Shown: positions 34,142 to 42,976, numbered from the stretch's first letter. The stretch is DNA of 64,000 nucleotides from Nocardia iowensis (GCF_019222765.1 NZ_CP078145.1:5270001-5334000); one strand, 5' to 3'. A program made the numbers and translations. The notes: generated by a model not told the origin, from the sequence alone.

Positions 34142-35527
34142 TCAGGCGGGCATCGCGAGTTTGCGAGCGGGGTTGGCCTGTTCATAGGCGTGCCCCACCC
34201 GCAACAGCTCCGCCTCACCATGTGGTCGGCCGAGCAGCTGCATGCCGACCGGCAGACCTGAGCCGTCGTGGCCGACCGGAAGCGTCAGGGCGGGCACCCC
34301 GGTGATATTCGCGGGCGACGACAATCGGACATAGCAATCCGCGACAGTTTCCACCGTGCCGTCCGGCCAGCCGACAAGCTCCTGGCCGGATTCGACAGCG
34401 GTCACCGGAACGGTCGGCGCCGCAATCACATCGACCTCAGCCAGCATGCGGACCCATGCCTCCCGCATCAGGACGCGAGCACGCTGGGCGCGCAGGTAGT
34501 CCCCGGCGGACACGAGCGCACCCGCCTCCAGCAGCACCCGGACCTCGTCCGTGTAGCGGTCGGGAACCGAGCGCAAACTCCTTTCGTGGTAGGCACTCGC
34601 TTCCGGCACCATCAACCCCCAGTGAGTCGCCTGGATATACCGCGTCATCGGAATTTCGATTTCGACCAATTCCGCACCAAGCGAGCGCAATTGCGCGATG
34701 GCGGCACGGACCGCGCCCTCGACCTCAGGATCGACCCGGTCGAAATAGTAGTTGCGCGGTACACCGACCCGAACCCCCCGCAGGTCGGCATCGAGCCCGT
34801 GCTCGATCGATGCACGCGACTGGCCGACCGAGCCGCGTGGGCCGTATCCAGCCAGCGCGCCAAGCACCACAGCGGCGTCGGAGACCGTGCGGGTAATCGG
34901 ACCGATGTGGTCCAGCGACCACGACAGTGCGATCACGCCGTCCTGCGGTATCAGGCCGTAGGTCGGTTTGAGTCCGACAACCCCGTTCAACGCGGCAGGC
35001 ACTCGAATCGACCCGCCCGTGTCGGTACCCAGCGCGAACGTCGCCGCGCCCACCGCGACCGCCACGGCCGACCCGCCACTGGAGCCACCGGCGACCCGTC
35101 TGGAATCCCATGCGTTCTTGGTCTGCGGAGTGGTCAGGCCGTAGGCGAATTCGTGGGTGTGCGTCTTGCCGACCAACACCGCGCCAGCCGCGGTCAACCG
35201 CGCGGCGACCGCGCTGTCCGCGGTGGCTCGATGTCGCGCACGCACCCTCGAACTGGCGGTAGTCGGCACGCCGCCGACGTCGATCAGATCCTTCAGCGCC
35301 ATCGGGATTCCGCGCAATGGATCAACCGCGTCGACCGCGGTGGCTGCGCGTTCGAGATTTCGCGCAGCTCGGCGTGCCCGTTCGGCCGTGACCGTGACGT
35401 AGGCCCCCAGTCGCGGCTCGGTGTGTTCGATCCGGTCCAACACTGAGTCGACCAGCTCGACCGGGGACAGGCGTCGCGCTCGCAATGCCTCGGCCGCGTC
35501 GACCAGCGACAGCTCATACGGTCGCAT
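34142..35527 (-). CDS. Amidase-signature hydrolase
   Basis: A 461-residue amidase-signature enzyme. The Ser-cisSer-Lys triad is visible: Lys79 in PMALKDL, Ser149 in AGGSSGGS and Ser173 in GTDTGGS. The start is ATG 35527, which overlaps the end of the upstream AtzG-like gene by 14 bp; an earlier in-frame start lacks support. With its small partner it resembles AtzE/AtzG- or GatA-like amidohydrolase pairs that hydrolyse amides or biuret-type intermediates. Its 3' end converges on the creatininase gene 6 bp away. Substrate not determinable. Confidence 0.9.
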   Translation of the reverse strand: MRPYELSLVDAAEALRARRLSPVELVDSVLDRIEHTEPRLGAYVTVTAERARRAARNLERAATAVDAVDPLRGIPMALKDLIDVGGVPTTASSRVRARHRATADSAVAARLTAAGAVLVGKTHTHEFAYGLTTPQTKNAWDSRRVAGGSSGGSAVAVAVGAATFALGTDTGGSIRVPAALNGVVGLKPTYGLIPQDGVIALSWSLDHIGPITRTVSDAAVVLGALAGYGPRGSVGQSRASIEHGLDADLRGVRVGVPRNYYFDRVDPEVEGAVRAAIAQLRSLGAELVEIEIPMTRYIQATHWGLMVPEASAYHERSLRSVPDRYTDEVRVLLEAGALVSAGDYLRAQRARVLMREAWVRMLAEVDVIAAPTVPVTAVESGQELVGWPDGTVETVADCYVRLSSPANITGVPALTLPVGHDGSGLPVGMQLLGRPHGEAELLRVGHAYEQANPARKLAMPA

Positions 35528-35720
35528 CGGTCGCCTCCGTCCGCCGGTCCGACGCCGCCAGCGGTGGTGTCTCGCCGAAATCCAGCTCGCGCAGCACGGA
35601 TACGACGTCATGCACATGGTCGGCGGTGGCCGCGACAACTGCGGACCGGTCGGCGGCCAACGAGAGGCCATGGCGGCCCGCCCATCGGCCGACCTCGTCC
35701 GCGGTGAGTTCGGTAGACAT
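35514..35720 (-). CDS. AtzG-like small amidase partner
   Basis: A 68-residue protein, STELTADEVGRWAGRHGL and on, ending with Glu-Leu-Asp-Phe-Gly-Glu-Thr-Pro-Pro. This two-helix plus acidic-loop layout matches AtzG/DUF4089 subunits, which are GatC-like chaperone partners of amidase-signature enzymes. ATG 35720 is chosen because GAGGA lies about 8 nt upstream. It overlaps the amidase start, so the pair is translationally coupled and probably forms a heteromer. Confidence 0.72.
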   Translation of the reverse strand: MSTELTADEVGRWAGRHGLSLAADRSAVVAATADHVHDVVSVLRELDFGETPPLAASDRRTEATDATV

Positions 35721-35733
35721 CCACATTCCTCTC

Positions 35734-35800
35734 AAAAGCTAATCGTTTGCATTAAGTGACCCTAGGGCCTAATGTCCACTAACGCAAACGGTAAGCTTTT
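35734..35800. promoter_or_regulatory. Long inverted repeat in amidase/MBL divergent promoter
   Basis: AAAAGCTAATCGTTTGC (35734-35750) and GCAAACGGTAAGCTTTT (35784-35800) are inverted repeats matching at 14 of 17 positions. They contain TTTGCATTAAG (35746-35756) and CTAACGCAAA (35779-35788), the same half-site as at the TetR-creatininase promoter. Likely operators for the TetR at 32726-33310. Confidence 0.6.
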
Positions 35801-35816
35801 ACGAACGGAGAGTGCC

Positions 35817-36722
35817 ATGCCCAACACACCGACTTCGTGGCACGTAGGCAGCCTGGTCGTCCATCGCGTGGACGAGGTTCCACTACCTCCGCCCACCGGT
35901 TCCTGGTTATTTCCTACTGCGACAACAGCTCTCATCGCCGAACAGCGCTGGCTCCATCCGGATTTCGCCGATGAGGAAGGGGCGCTGCGGCTTTCGAGCC
36001 ACACCTTCGCTGTCAAGGCATCCGGGCTGCGAATCCTGGTCGATACCGGCATCGGCAACGGCAAGACCCGGGCGAATCCCGCATGGCACAACCTGCGCAG
36101 CGACTACCTCAGACGCCTATCCGCGGTCGGCTTCGCCCCCGACGCCGTCGACCTGGTGATCATGACCCACCTGCACACCGACCACGTCGGATGGAACACG
36201 TACGCGGTCGACGGCACCTGGATGCCCACCTTTCCCAACGCCCGCTACCTCGCCTCGCGCACCGAGTGGGAGTTCTGGGCCGGCTACGACATGGACGCGC
36301 CACGCAGGCAGATGTTCCGGGACTCGATCGACCCGATCGAGGACGCGGGATTGCTCGACCTGATCGATGTTCCGGACGCCGGCACCGACATCATCCCGGG
36401 CCTACAACTGATCCCCACCCCAGGACACACTCCAGGCCAGGTCGCGGTGCGACTCGACGACGGCGAAGCGGCGGCGCTGATCACCGGCGACTGCATCCAC
36501 CACCCCATCCAGCTCGCCCACCCCGACATCGTCAGCTGCGTCGACATCGACCCGACCCAGGCGGCGGCGACCCGACGCACATTGCTCGCCTCCCTTGCCG
36601 ACACCGACACCCTGCTGCTCGGCAGCCACTTCCCGCCACCCACCGCAGGCCGCGTGATTCGCGTTGCGGACACCTACCGATTGACCTCCACGCACGCCGA
36701 AACCCAAACCGCCACTTGGTAA
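35817..36722 (+). CDS. Metallo-beta-lactamase-fold hydrolase
   Basis: A 301-residue MBL-fold protein. The zinc motif HLHTDH lies at about 117-122 (H-x-H-x-D-H); the downstream ligands are His in PTPGHTPGQ (about 200), Asp in TGDCIHH (about 224) and His in GSHFPPP (about 275). The layout is that of lactonase-type enzymes such as AHL or gluconolactone lactonases. GGAGAG precedes ATG 35817 by about 6 nt; an in-frame upstream start at 35772 lies inside the operator repeat and is rejected. Divergent from the amidase pair and probably coregulated. Confidence 0.87.
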   Translation: MPNTPTSWHVGSLVVHRVDEVPLPPPTGSWLFPTATTALIAEQRWLHPDFADEEGALRLSSHTFAVKASGLRILVDTGIGNGKTRANPAWHNLRSDYLRRLSAVGFAPDAVDLVIMTHLHTDHVGWNTYAVDGTWMPTFPNARYLASRTEWEFWAGYDMDAPRRQMFRDSIDPIEDAGLLDLIDVPDAGTDIIPGLQLIPTPGHTPGQVAVRLDDGEAAALITGDCIHHPIQLAHPDIVSCVDIDPTQAAATRRTLLASLADTDTLLLGSHFPPPTAGRVIRVADTYRLTSTHAETQTATW

Positions 36723-37109
36723 AACACATCGGCCGCGCCGCAGCCAGCAACGAGTTCGGCGAGCCGATCTGTTTCCCACCATGCGCCAGTTCTCCTGCGG
36801 AGATTGCAGATTCGGCCATTGCGGCATGCGCGTTTCGATAAACGCGACAGTCCACGGTGCCGTTCGGGCTCAATCATCGACGCCGAGGAAACTCGTGACA
36901 GAGCGTGGCTACTGTCCTTTCGAGCAAGTCCCAGCGAGGACGCCGACCACGGCCTCGCGGCTTGACCTCGCCGGGATTCAGCGCCTGCTGGGGCATGCCG
37001 TCCGAAGGCCGCTCAGCCGGTGACGCCGGGACATGGCTGGCGGCCAGGACCGCGCGGTGGCGCCAGAATGTGCGGGCCGTGGCAACTGCACCGCGTGAGA
37101 CATCGAGAG
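36723..37109. other. Intergenic region, no supported gene
   Basis: Open frames exist on both strands but have Arg/Pro/Ala-biased translations and no ribosome binding sites. Nothing recognisable. Confidence 0.5.
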
Positions 37110-37646
37110 TCAGCGCATCAGCTTGTGGAAGATGAGGAAGTCGCACGGGGTGGCGAGCAGCGGCACCAGGTGCGGGTAGCTCTCCTCCAGCTCACCTTTA
37201 CGCTCGAGGACGTACCCGAGCCGCAGATACCAACCGCGCAAAAACTCCTTCACCGGATGCGCCCAGCTGCGGGGCACCAGTAGCTCCAGCTGCACCGTCC
37301 GCGCTCCCCGATCGACACAGTGGCGCTCGGCGAAATCGACCAGGGCCCGGCCGATTCCGGTGCCGCGCTGCTCGGGCGCACACACCAGCATGCCGAATTC
37401 GCCGATGCCGTCGGCCAATTGCTGAATGCAGACGGCACCAACGACCCGGCCATCCTCATCGCGCGCCACGGCGACCTGTCCGGCGGTGATCAACCCCGCC
37501 AGCTCGGATGTCGTTGTGCGGCTGGCGCCGTCGCGCCACAGGCCCTCTTCGGCCACCTCGTACACCCGATTCACCAGATCGGTAACCTCCGCGACCAGCG
37601 CGGTATCGCCCGCCGCCTCCGTCGGCACCATCTCGATGAACACCAT
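37110..37646 (-). CDS. GNAT-family N-acetyltransferase
   Basis: A 178-residue GNAT protein. Acetyl-CoA binding motif A is visible at about 88-100: LVCAPEQRGTGIGRALVDFA, with the Gln-Arg-Gly-Thr-Gly-Ile-Gly pyrophosphate loop. ATG 37646 has AAGGAG 5 nt upstream and is preferred over distant upstream starts. A conserved Leu-Glu-Leu-Leu-Val-Pro and Trp-Tyr-x-Arg-Leu-Gly-Tyr near the end are usual in this family. Isolated gene; acceptor unknown. Confidence 0.87.
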   Translation of the reverse strand: MVFIEMVPTEAAGDTALVAEVTDLVNRVYEVAEEGLWRDGASRTTTSELAGLITAGQVAVARDEDGRVVGAVCIQQLADGIGEFGMLVCAPEQRGTGIGRALVDFAERHCVDRGARTVQLELLVPRSWAHPVKEFLRGWYLRLGYVLERKGELEESYPHLVPLLATPCDFLIFHKLMR

Positions 37647-37985
37647 CGGTACTCCTTCTCGCATCGTGACGTTCCTCGCGTCCGCTTCCGCGCCCATGAT
37701 CACATCCATGTATACCCGTGGCACATGAATTGGTGCTCGGGACGTATTTCCGCGGCGACGGGTTGTTCGTACCGTCGGGTGACACCCCGTGCCGAGCGCG
37801 ACAAACCGAAGGCGAACCGTCAAGGCCCTGGTTGCCGCACATGCCAACGACGACAACGCCATTCGCCATCAAATCCTGCACCGCGGAATCAACGAGGCCG
37901 AAACCAAGCTGGAGCGAACCGGCCTGAGTAGTGGGGCTGTTGGGGCGCCGATGGCGAACGCGGAACGCTGAATTCGATCGCGGGA
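37647..37985. other. Intergenic region, no supported gene
   Basis: A plus-strand frame near 37789-37971 reads VKALVAAHANDDNAIRHQIL, faintly like an AAA-ATPase N-terminus, but it has no ribosome binding site and stops early. I do not call a gene. Confidence 0.4.
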
Positions 37986-38243
37986 TCAGGCCCTGGCGGG
38001 CTCCTCGGTGTCCTCGAAGTTGAAGTAGACGGCCAGCAGGAACGGCTCCAGCTCGCCGTACGCCCAGGTCCACGAGACGTCTATCAGGAAGACATTGTGC
38101 TGGCTGATCCACTGCTGCGCCTTCCCGAACACCTCTGCGGCGGTGCCAGCAGAGAACTGCCGGCAGGCTATGGGGTGGACCTGGGAGTCTTCGTCGGAAT
38201 CGTCGAAGCCGGGCGGGATGTCGATGCAATAGTCGGGATTCAT
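37986..38243 (-). CDS. Small acidic protein, unknown function
   Basis: An 85-residue acidic protein starting MNPDYCIDIPPGFDDSDEDS, with a central helix (FGKAQQWISQH) and a hydrophobic strand near the end (FLLAVYFNF). No signal, no family recognised. ATG 38243 has no Shine-Dalgarno site, but a CATAAT box lies 6 nt upstream on the minus strand, consistent with leaderless translation; longer in-frame starts upstream have no support. Composition and length resemble immunity-type small proteins, but no toxin gene is nearby. Confidence 0.5.
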   Translation of the reverse strand: MNPDYCIDIPPGFDDSDEDSQVHPIACRQFSAGTAAEVFGKAQQWISQHNVFLIDVSWTWAYGELEPFLLAVYFNFEDTEEPARA

Positions 38244-38636
38244 GTTCGAATTATGCCGAGTGGGATCCGGAGGCAACTCGGTCCTGCCTGCCGCCGAATG
38301 AACGGTGGCTGCCAGAATCGTTGGCGCACAATCGATCCAGGTCATCACACTACTCCGCAGCCCACCCGACATCTCGTTCCGAAGCGTTGCGTCAAACCCC
38401 TGGTATGACATGGGTGACGGGCAGACCCCAAGCTCGAAATAACGCCGAGCACCTCGACCTACACCGTCGATACTGCGAATGGAGGGGCCCCCTCGTCCTT
38501 CAGCTTTCGACAAGGAAGACTCGAGTGCCTGTCGTGACAGGTGAGGTCGCAAATTCAGGTGTCACGCGTTACCGGAGAAGCCCAGCCAATGAATGACCTG
38601 GGCAGGACCCGACAGCCATGTGGCGCATCGTCCAAC
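38244..38636. other. Intergenic region, no supported gene
   Basis: Nothing recognisable up to the MerR-type promoter at 38637. Confidence 0.45.
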
Positions 38637-38667
38637 TTGACCATGCCGCAGCGGCATGGACTGGACT
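38637..38667 (+). promoter_or_regulatory. MerR-type promoter before secreted cupin gene
   Basis: TTGACC, exactly 19 bp, then TGGACT. The spacer contains a perfect dyad, ATGCCGCAGCGGCAT. The overlong 19-bp spacer is the mark of promoters activated by MerR-family regulators. One of five near-identical sites in the window. Confidence 0.7.
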
Positions 38668-38768
38668 ACCCAGTGCCCGCATGTGCAGTGGCTTGCATAG
38701 CACTGCGTGCGGCCGCACCGGACCGGACAAGCACGCGAGCGCGATTCCGATCATCGAGAAAGAGATTC

Positions 38769-39203
38769 ATGATGTCCATTGCACGAAAGTTCGTCATCAG
38801 CGTCTCCGCGATCGCCGGATGCCTGCTCGCGGCGCCGGTCGCAGGCGCCACCCCGACCGCCGGGGTCGAAGTGACGACGCTGGCCGAGACCACGGTCGCC
38901 GGTACGCATTACGTCCTGCGCGAGCTGACGCTGCAGCCCGGCGCGACCACCGGATGGCACTATCACGACGGCCCGCTGTACGCGGTCGTGCGCAACGGCG
39001 TACTGAGCCATTATGATTCGAGCTGCGCCGTCGACGGATCCCACGGACCGGGCCACACGATCGTCGAGCCCAGCGGACCGGGGTACGTCCACATCGGCAG
39101 GAATCAAGGCAGCCATCCCGTCGTACTCGACGTCCTGTACATGTTGCCGGTCGGCGCCCCGCCGTCCCAGGACGTCCCGAATCCGGGCTGCCCATTCCAG
39201 TAG
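38769..39203 (+). CDS. Secreted cupin-domain protein
   Basis: A 144-residue exported protein. The signal peptide (about 1-29) ends Val-Ala-Gly-Ala before TPTAG. The mature part is a single cupin: GATTGWHYHDGPLYAVVRNG carries the first metal motif (His-x-His), and the later GYVHIGRNQG and HPVVLDVLY carry the second. Two cysteines near Ser-Ser-Cys and Pro-Gly-Cys could form a disulphide. Start at ATG 38769 or the adjacent 38772; GAGAAAGAG lies upstream. It follows a MerR-type promoter by about 100 bp and is closed by a strong terminator hairpin. Confidence 0.8.
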   Translation: MMSIARKFVISVSAIAGCLLAAPVAGATPTAGVEVTTLAETTVAGTHYVLRELTLQPGATTGWHYHDGPLYAVVRNGVLSHYDSSCAVDGSHGPGHTIVEPSGPGYVHIGRNQGSHPVVLDVLYMLPVGAPPSQDVPNPGCPFQ

Positions 39204-39220
39204 CCCGCGAACACTTCAGG

Positions 39221-39264
39221 CTAACCAACGGGAGCGATACCAGCTGCTCGCCCCCGTTGGTTAG
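39221..39264 (+). terminator. Strong terminator after cupin gene
   Basis: CTAACCAACGGG (39221-39232) and CCCGTTGGTTAG (39253-39264) form a perfect 12-bp stem; GAGC and GCTC inside the loop can pair further. It separates the cupin from the glycosyltransferase gene, so the latter needs readthrough or its own promoter. Confidence 0.75.
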
Positions 39265-39321
39265 CCGTCCATAGTTTCCAACGCACAAAAGTATCGATGA
39301 CCGTGAGAGCAAAGGAGAACC

Positions 39322-39390
39322 GTGAGGCGACGACAGAACGGCGAGAAGTTCGTCAACGGTGAGAAGGAAGCTCCATGCGTGTTCTTCTGA
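39322..39390 (+). CDS. Possible 22-aa leader ORF overlapping the glycosyltransferase start
   Basis: GTG with AAAGGAG 4 nt upstream opens a 22-codon frame rich in Lys, Arg and Glu (RRRQNGEKFVNGEKEAPCVF). Its stop TGA (39388-39390) lies 16 bases inside the glycosyltransferase gene, in another frame. Translating it would deliver ribosomes to the next start, so it may couple or regulate expression. It could be fortuitous. Confidence 0.35.
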   Translation: MRRRQNGEKFVNGEKEAPCVFF

Positions 39391-40571
39391 CCACCCAGCC
39401 CGGCCACGGACATTTCGATCCGATGATTCCCTACGCCAACGCATTCCGGGCCGCCGGTCATGAGGTACGGGTCGCGAGCAGCGCGCCGTTCGCCCGGGTC
39501 GTCGAGGCGGCCGGCTTCGATTTCACCGCTATCGGAACGCATTTCCGATGGGACGATGTCGAGACGACGTTCCCCGAGTTCGTCGATTACGCGCGCCGGG
39601 GTCAGGGACTGGAGTATTCCAGCGAATTCAGCTGGACCACATGGAATCCGGCGGCGGCTCGTGACCTGCTCGCCTCGTTCGACAGTTGGCGGCCGGACGT
39701 CATGATCCGCGAGTTCGCCGAGAACGGCGCCACGCTCGCCGGGCAAGTGGCCGACATTCCCGTGATCTGCGCCTCGTGGTCGGCCCTGCCGACCGATGCA
39801 CGACGCTGGGGGTCGGTGATCAACTGGCCGCGAGTGCTCGACCATTACGCCAGTACCGCGAGGACCTTCGGGATCGAACACGACGACGCCGAGGCGGTAT
39901 GGAACCGACAGCTGACGCTCACCGGCCTGCCTCCGTCGTGGTTCAGCGGGGGCAACACGGGCCCGACGGTGCGGCATCTGCGCCTGCCACTGGCCGACGG
40001 GCCGGACGCGCCCGGCCCGGATTGGCTGGACACGCTCGGCCGCGAACGTCCGCTCGTTTACGCGACCCTGGGCACGGTTTTCAATCGGATGCGTAAGCCA
40101 CGCCGAGCCGTGATCGATGGCCTGGCCGAACTCGACGCGGATGTCCTGCTGACGGTCGGGCGCACTGTCGACCCGGATACGATCGGTTCGATTCCGCCGC
40201 GAATGCGCGTCGAACGCTTTGTGCCCCAGGGCTATGCCCTTTCCAAGGCGTTTCTGGCGGTCAGCCACGCGGGGCTGGGCACCATGCTCGGCGCGATCTA
40301 TCACGGCGTGCCGATGGTGTCGCTCGTTCTCGGCGCCGAACATTCCATCAACGCGGCCAGCGCCGCGGAGGCCGGACTGGCGCTCCCACTGAGCCTGGAC
40401 GAGATCGACGCCGCCACGATCGCCGCCACCGCGACGCGGGCATTGCACGACCGTGCGCTGCGGACCAGATCCACCGCGGTTCGGAAGGAGTGCGAAGACC
40501 TGGAAACCATCGACTGTCTCGTGCCACTCGCCGAGATCTACGCCGAGAACGGCACCACCCTTCCGAACTGA
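39375..40571 (+). CDS. GT1-family (MGT/calicheamicin-type) glycosyltransferase
   Basis: A 398-residue GT-B glycosyltransferase of family 1. N-terminal acceptor domain starts RVLLTTQPGHGHFDPMIPYA, with His11/His13 in the loop that usually holds the catalytic base. The C-terminal donor domain has VPQGYALSKAFLAVSHAGLG (about 282-301), then the nucleotide-sugar-binding GVPMVSLVLGAEHSINA. Such enzymes glycosylate macrolides, polyenes and xenobiotics, often to inactivate them. AGAAGGAAG precedes ATG. It lies between the cupin terminator and an epoxide-hydrolase gene. Confidence 0.9.
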   Translation: MRVLLTTQPGHGHFDPMIPYANAFRAAGHEVRVASSAPFARVVEAAGFDFTAIGTHFRWDDVETTFPEFVDYARRGQGLEYSSEFSWTTWNPAAARDLLASFDSWRPDVMIREFAENGATLAGQVADIPVICASWSALPTDARRWGSVINWPRVLDHYASTARTFGIEHDDAEAVWNRQLTLTGLPPSWFSGGNTGPTVRHLRLPLADGPDAPGPDWLDTLGRERPLVYATLGTVFNRMRKPRRAVIDGLAELDADVLLTVGRTVDPDTIGSIPPRMRVERFVPQGYALSKAFLAVSHAGLGTMLGAIYHGVPMVSLVLGAEHSINAASAAEAGLALPLSLDEIDAATIAATATRALHDRALRTRSTAVRKECEDLETIDCLVPLAEIYAENGTTLPN

Positions 40572-40633
40572 TCTCGTTGAACCCTTCCCGCCGCCGGAAT
40601 CGTTCCGGCCGCAAACACATTGGAAAGGCCGCT

Positions 40634-41797
40634 ATGAACGTCGAGATCGAACCTTTTCCGGTAAGCATTCCCGAACGAGACCTGGAGGACCTGCGGGAGC
40701 GTCTCGACCGCGTTCGGCTTCCCGAAGCGGAGACGGTTCGAGACGGTACACAGGGCATCGGCTTGCAACGTCTGCAGAGCCTGCTGGCCGCCTGGCGGCA
40801 GCACGAGTGGCGAGCGCTGGAGAAGCGATGGAATGCGTTGCCGCACTACCGCACTCGTCTGGATGGCCTGAACATCGCGTTCTGGCATGTGCGCTCGCGC
40901 GAGCCCGACGCCTTTCCTCTGCTGCTGACCCACGGCTGGCCAGGCTCGGTGCTGGAGTTCGAGAGTGTCATCGGACCGCTGACCGACCCTGTCGCACACG
41001 GCGGTTCCGCCGAGGACGCTTTCGACGTGGTCATACCCGCCCTGCCCGGTTTCGGGTTCAGCGAGCGGCCCCAGGAAATCGGCTGGAACCCTGGCCGTAC
41101 CGCACGGGCCTGGGCAGATCTCATGACCAGGCTCGGGTACGAACGCTTCGGGGCGCACGGCGGTGACTGGGGCGCGTACGTAAGCACCGAGCTGGCGCGC
41201 CTGGCACCCGAGCGAGTTGCCGCCCTGCATCTGACCATGCCGCTCGCCTCGCCCCTACCCGAGGACATGGTGACAGCCGACGACGCGGAACAAGCCATGA
41301 TCGCCAAACGGGACAGATTCATGCGGACCGGCCCCACCCATGTGATTGTCCAAGCCATGCTGCCGCAGACCTTCGGCTACTCCCTGCTCGACTCTCCGGC
41401 CGGGCTCGCCGCGTGGCTCAGCGAGGCGCTGGTCGCCTTTTCGGACACGCGCCCCGAGGCAGGTGGTGGCGTCACCATGGCACAGCAGGTGGACGACATC
41501 GCCCTGTATTGGTTCACCGGCACAGGCGCCTCTACCGCTCGCTGGTACTGGGAGGCGGTACGGTGGACGCCGCGCAGCGCGGAGGCACAGAACGCGCAGA
41601 CGGTGACGGTGCCTACTGCCTGCACAGTGTTTCCGGCCGAACCGTTTCCCGTCGCTCGGCGCTGGGCCGAACGCCGCTATCGCAATCTCACCAGCTGGAA
41701 CGAGATGGAGCACGGCGGGCACTATCCGGGCTGGGAACAACCCGGCGTGCTGGTCGATGAGCTCAGGAACGCCTTCCGCCACGCCCGCAATCGCTAG
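40634..41797 (+). CDS. Epoxide hydrolase
   Basis: A 387-residue alpha/beta-hydrolase of the epoxide-hydrolase group with the N-terminal EHN domain (PFPVSIPERDLEDLRERLDR, about 8-27). Oxyanion motif HGWPGS (about 100-105), nucleophile Asp in GAHGGDWGA (about 176), Tyr donors in the lid, and catalytic His in MEHGGHYP (about 359). It adds water to an epoxide via an alkyl-enzyme ester. AAAGG precedes ATG 40634. It follows the glycosyltransferase by 62 bp, probably in the same transcript. Together they suggest detoxification or tailoring of an epoxide or polyketide-like compound. Confidence 0.9.
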   Translation: MNVEIEPFPVSIPERDLEDLRERLDRVRLPEAETVRDGTQGIGLQRLQSLLAAWRQHEWRALEKRWNALPHYRTRLDGLNIAFWHVRSREPDAFPLLLTHGWPGSVLEFESVIGPLTDPVAHGGSAEDAFDVVIPALPGFGFSERPQEIGWNPGRTARAWADLMTRLGYERFGAHGGDWGAYVSTELARLAPERVAALHLTMPLASPLPEDMVTADDAEQAMIAKRDRFMRTGPTHVIVQAMLPQTFGYSLLDSPAGLAAWLSEALVAFSDTRPEAGGGVTMAQQVDDIALYWFTGTGASTARWYWEAVRWTPRSAEAQNAQTVTVPTACTVFPAEPFPVARRWAERRYRNLTSWNEMEHGGHYPGWEQPGVLVDELRNAFRHARNR

Positions 41798-42098
41798 AGC
41801 TGTGCCAGCGGCCAGGCACAATCACTTTCAGCCACAACGGATTCCGCATACAGGCGCGAGTGAACGTTCTTTCATCGGGCAGGGTGGTGAACGCCGCGAC
41901 TCGACGAACCTACAATCTATACGTTCAGGCTATACAACATGCAAAACAGGCATTTTACGGACCGCCTACCCACTCGTAGCGTCGATGGGGTGAAGGTGAC
42001 GACAATTCGAACTCGCTCCGCAAACGGCACGCAGGACTGGTCGTTCGGCTTCGGGGCCGCCCACTACGTAACCGGTGAACTGCGTCCGGCGGCCGATC
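41798..42098. other. Intergenic region, no supported gene
   Basis: AT-richer segment near 41905-41960 with TATACG and TATACA boxes is the likely promoter of the next gene. Nothing else recognised. Confidence 0.45.
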
Positions 42099-42782
42099 AT
42101 GCATAGCACCACCCGCTACGGGGCGATCGCTTTCTCCTCGGCCAGCGCTGCTCGGCAGCGGGTGAACGGCGGTATCAACGTCTACGGCCCGCAAATGGCC
42201 GATGGCGATTTCGTGGGCGTTCCGCAAGAGCTCGACGGTCCGACTTCCCTGCTGATCCGTGAAACCGATTCCTGTTTCCTCGCCACTGTCACCCCCTCGG
42301 GGTGGCCCTACATTCAACATCGTGGCGGCCCACCGGGTTTCGTGCATGTTTTGAATACCTCGACGATCGCGCTGGCCGACTACGTCGGTAATCAACAGTT
42401 CGTCACCGTGGGCAACCTCGATACCGACAACCGGATCGCGCTCTTCTTCGTCGACTATCCCACTCGCAGCCGGGTCAAGGTCTTCGGCCGCGCCGACATC
42501 ATCGAACGCGCCGATGATCCACAGCTTCTCGATCAGCTGCTGACCACCCCCGGCGGGGCGATCCGCGCCCGCTGCGACCGTGCAATCGTCGTTCGTGTCG
42601 AAGCATTCGACCGGAATTGCACCAAGAACATTCCACCCAAGTACGGCACCGAACGCCTGCAGGAGTCACTGCGCTTGGCTCGTGCCGACTTCGCGGGCGA
42701 GATCGAGCGGTTGCGTAACCACAATCTCGATCTCGAGCAGGAAAACGATCGATTGCGGGCGATCATCGACGGCGAGAGGTGA
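42099..42782 (+). CDS. Pyridoxamine 5'-phosphate oxidase-like flavoprotein
   Basis: A 227-residue PPOX-fold protein of the pyridoxamine-oxidase-related group. Residues about 40-180 contain FLATVTPSGWPYIQHRGGPP, the FMN/F420-type loop, and Gly-Asn-Leu-Asp-Thr-Asp-Asn-Arg-Ile-Ala-Leu, then PTRSRVKVFG. A 30-residue coiled coil ends the chain (EIERLRNHNLDLEQENDRLR), unusual for this fold and suitable for dimerisation. No good ribosome binding site precedes ATG 42099; an in-frame ATG at 42075 is equally weak. Substrate unknown. Confidence 0.82.
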   Translation: MHSTTRYGAIAFSSASAARQRVNGGINVYGPQMADGDFVGVPQELDGPTSLLIRETDSCFLATVTPSGWPYIQHRGGPPGFVHVLNTSTIALADYVGNQQFVTVGNLDTDNRIALFFVDYPTRSRVKVFGRADIIERADDPQLLDQLLTTPGGAIRARCDRAIVVRVEAFDRNCTKNIPPKYGTERLQESLRLARADFAGEIERLRNHNLDLEQENDRLRAIIDGER

Positions 42783-42945
42783 ACAGGTGACTTCATCGTC
42801 GGGGAAGGGATCGGCCTGGTCCGGTCGACCGAGACCCCGTCCGACATTGTGCATTCGATGGCACGGAGCGTGACCTCTACTTCACACGGTTGGAGGACTC
42901 GGCAGCTTTGCCAGCCTCTTCGCGAGGCAGTGGTCTTGTTGCTAC

Positions 42946-42976
42946 TTGACCGTGCCGTGGCGGCACGGTCTGGACT
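42946..42976 (+). promoter_or_regulatory. MerR-type promoter upstream of GNAT gene
   Basis: TTGACC, 19 bp, TGGACT. The spacer holds the dyad GTGCCGTGGCGGCAC. It lies 255 bp before the GNAT start; a small unassigned frame at 43043 lies between. One of five sites. Confidence 0.65.

Noticed and set aside
34268..35446. Plus-strand open frame of 392 codons opposite the amidase
   Set aside because: Antisense to an amidase with the full catalytic triad.
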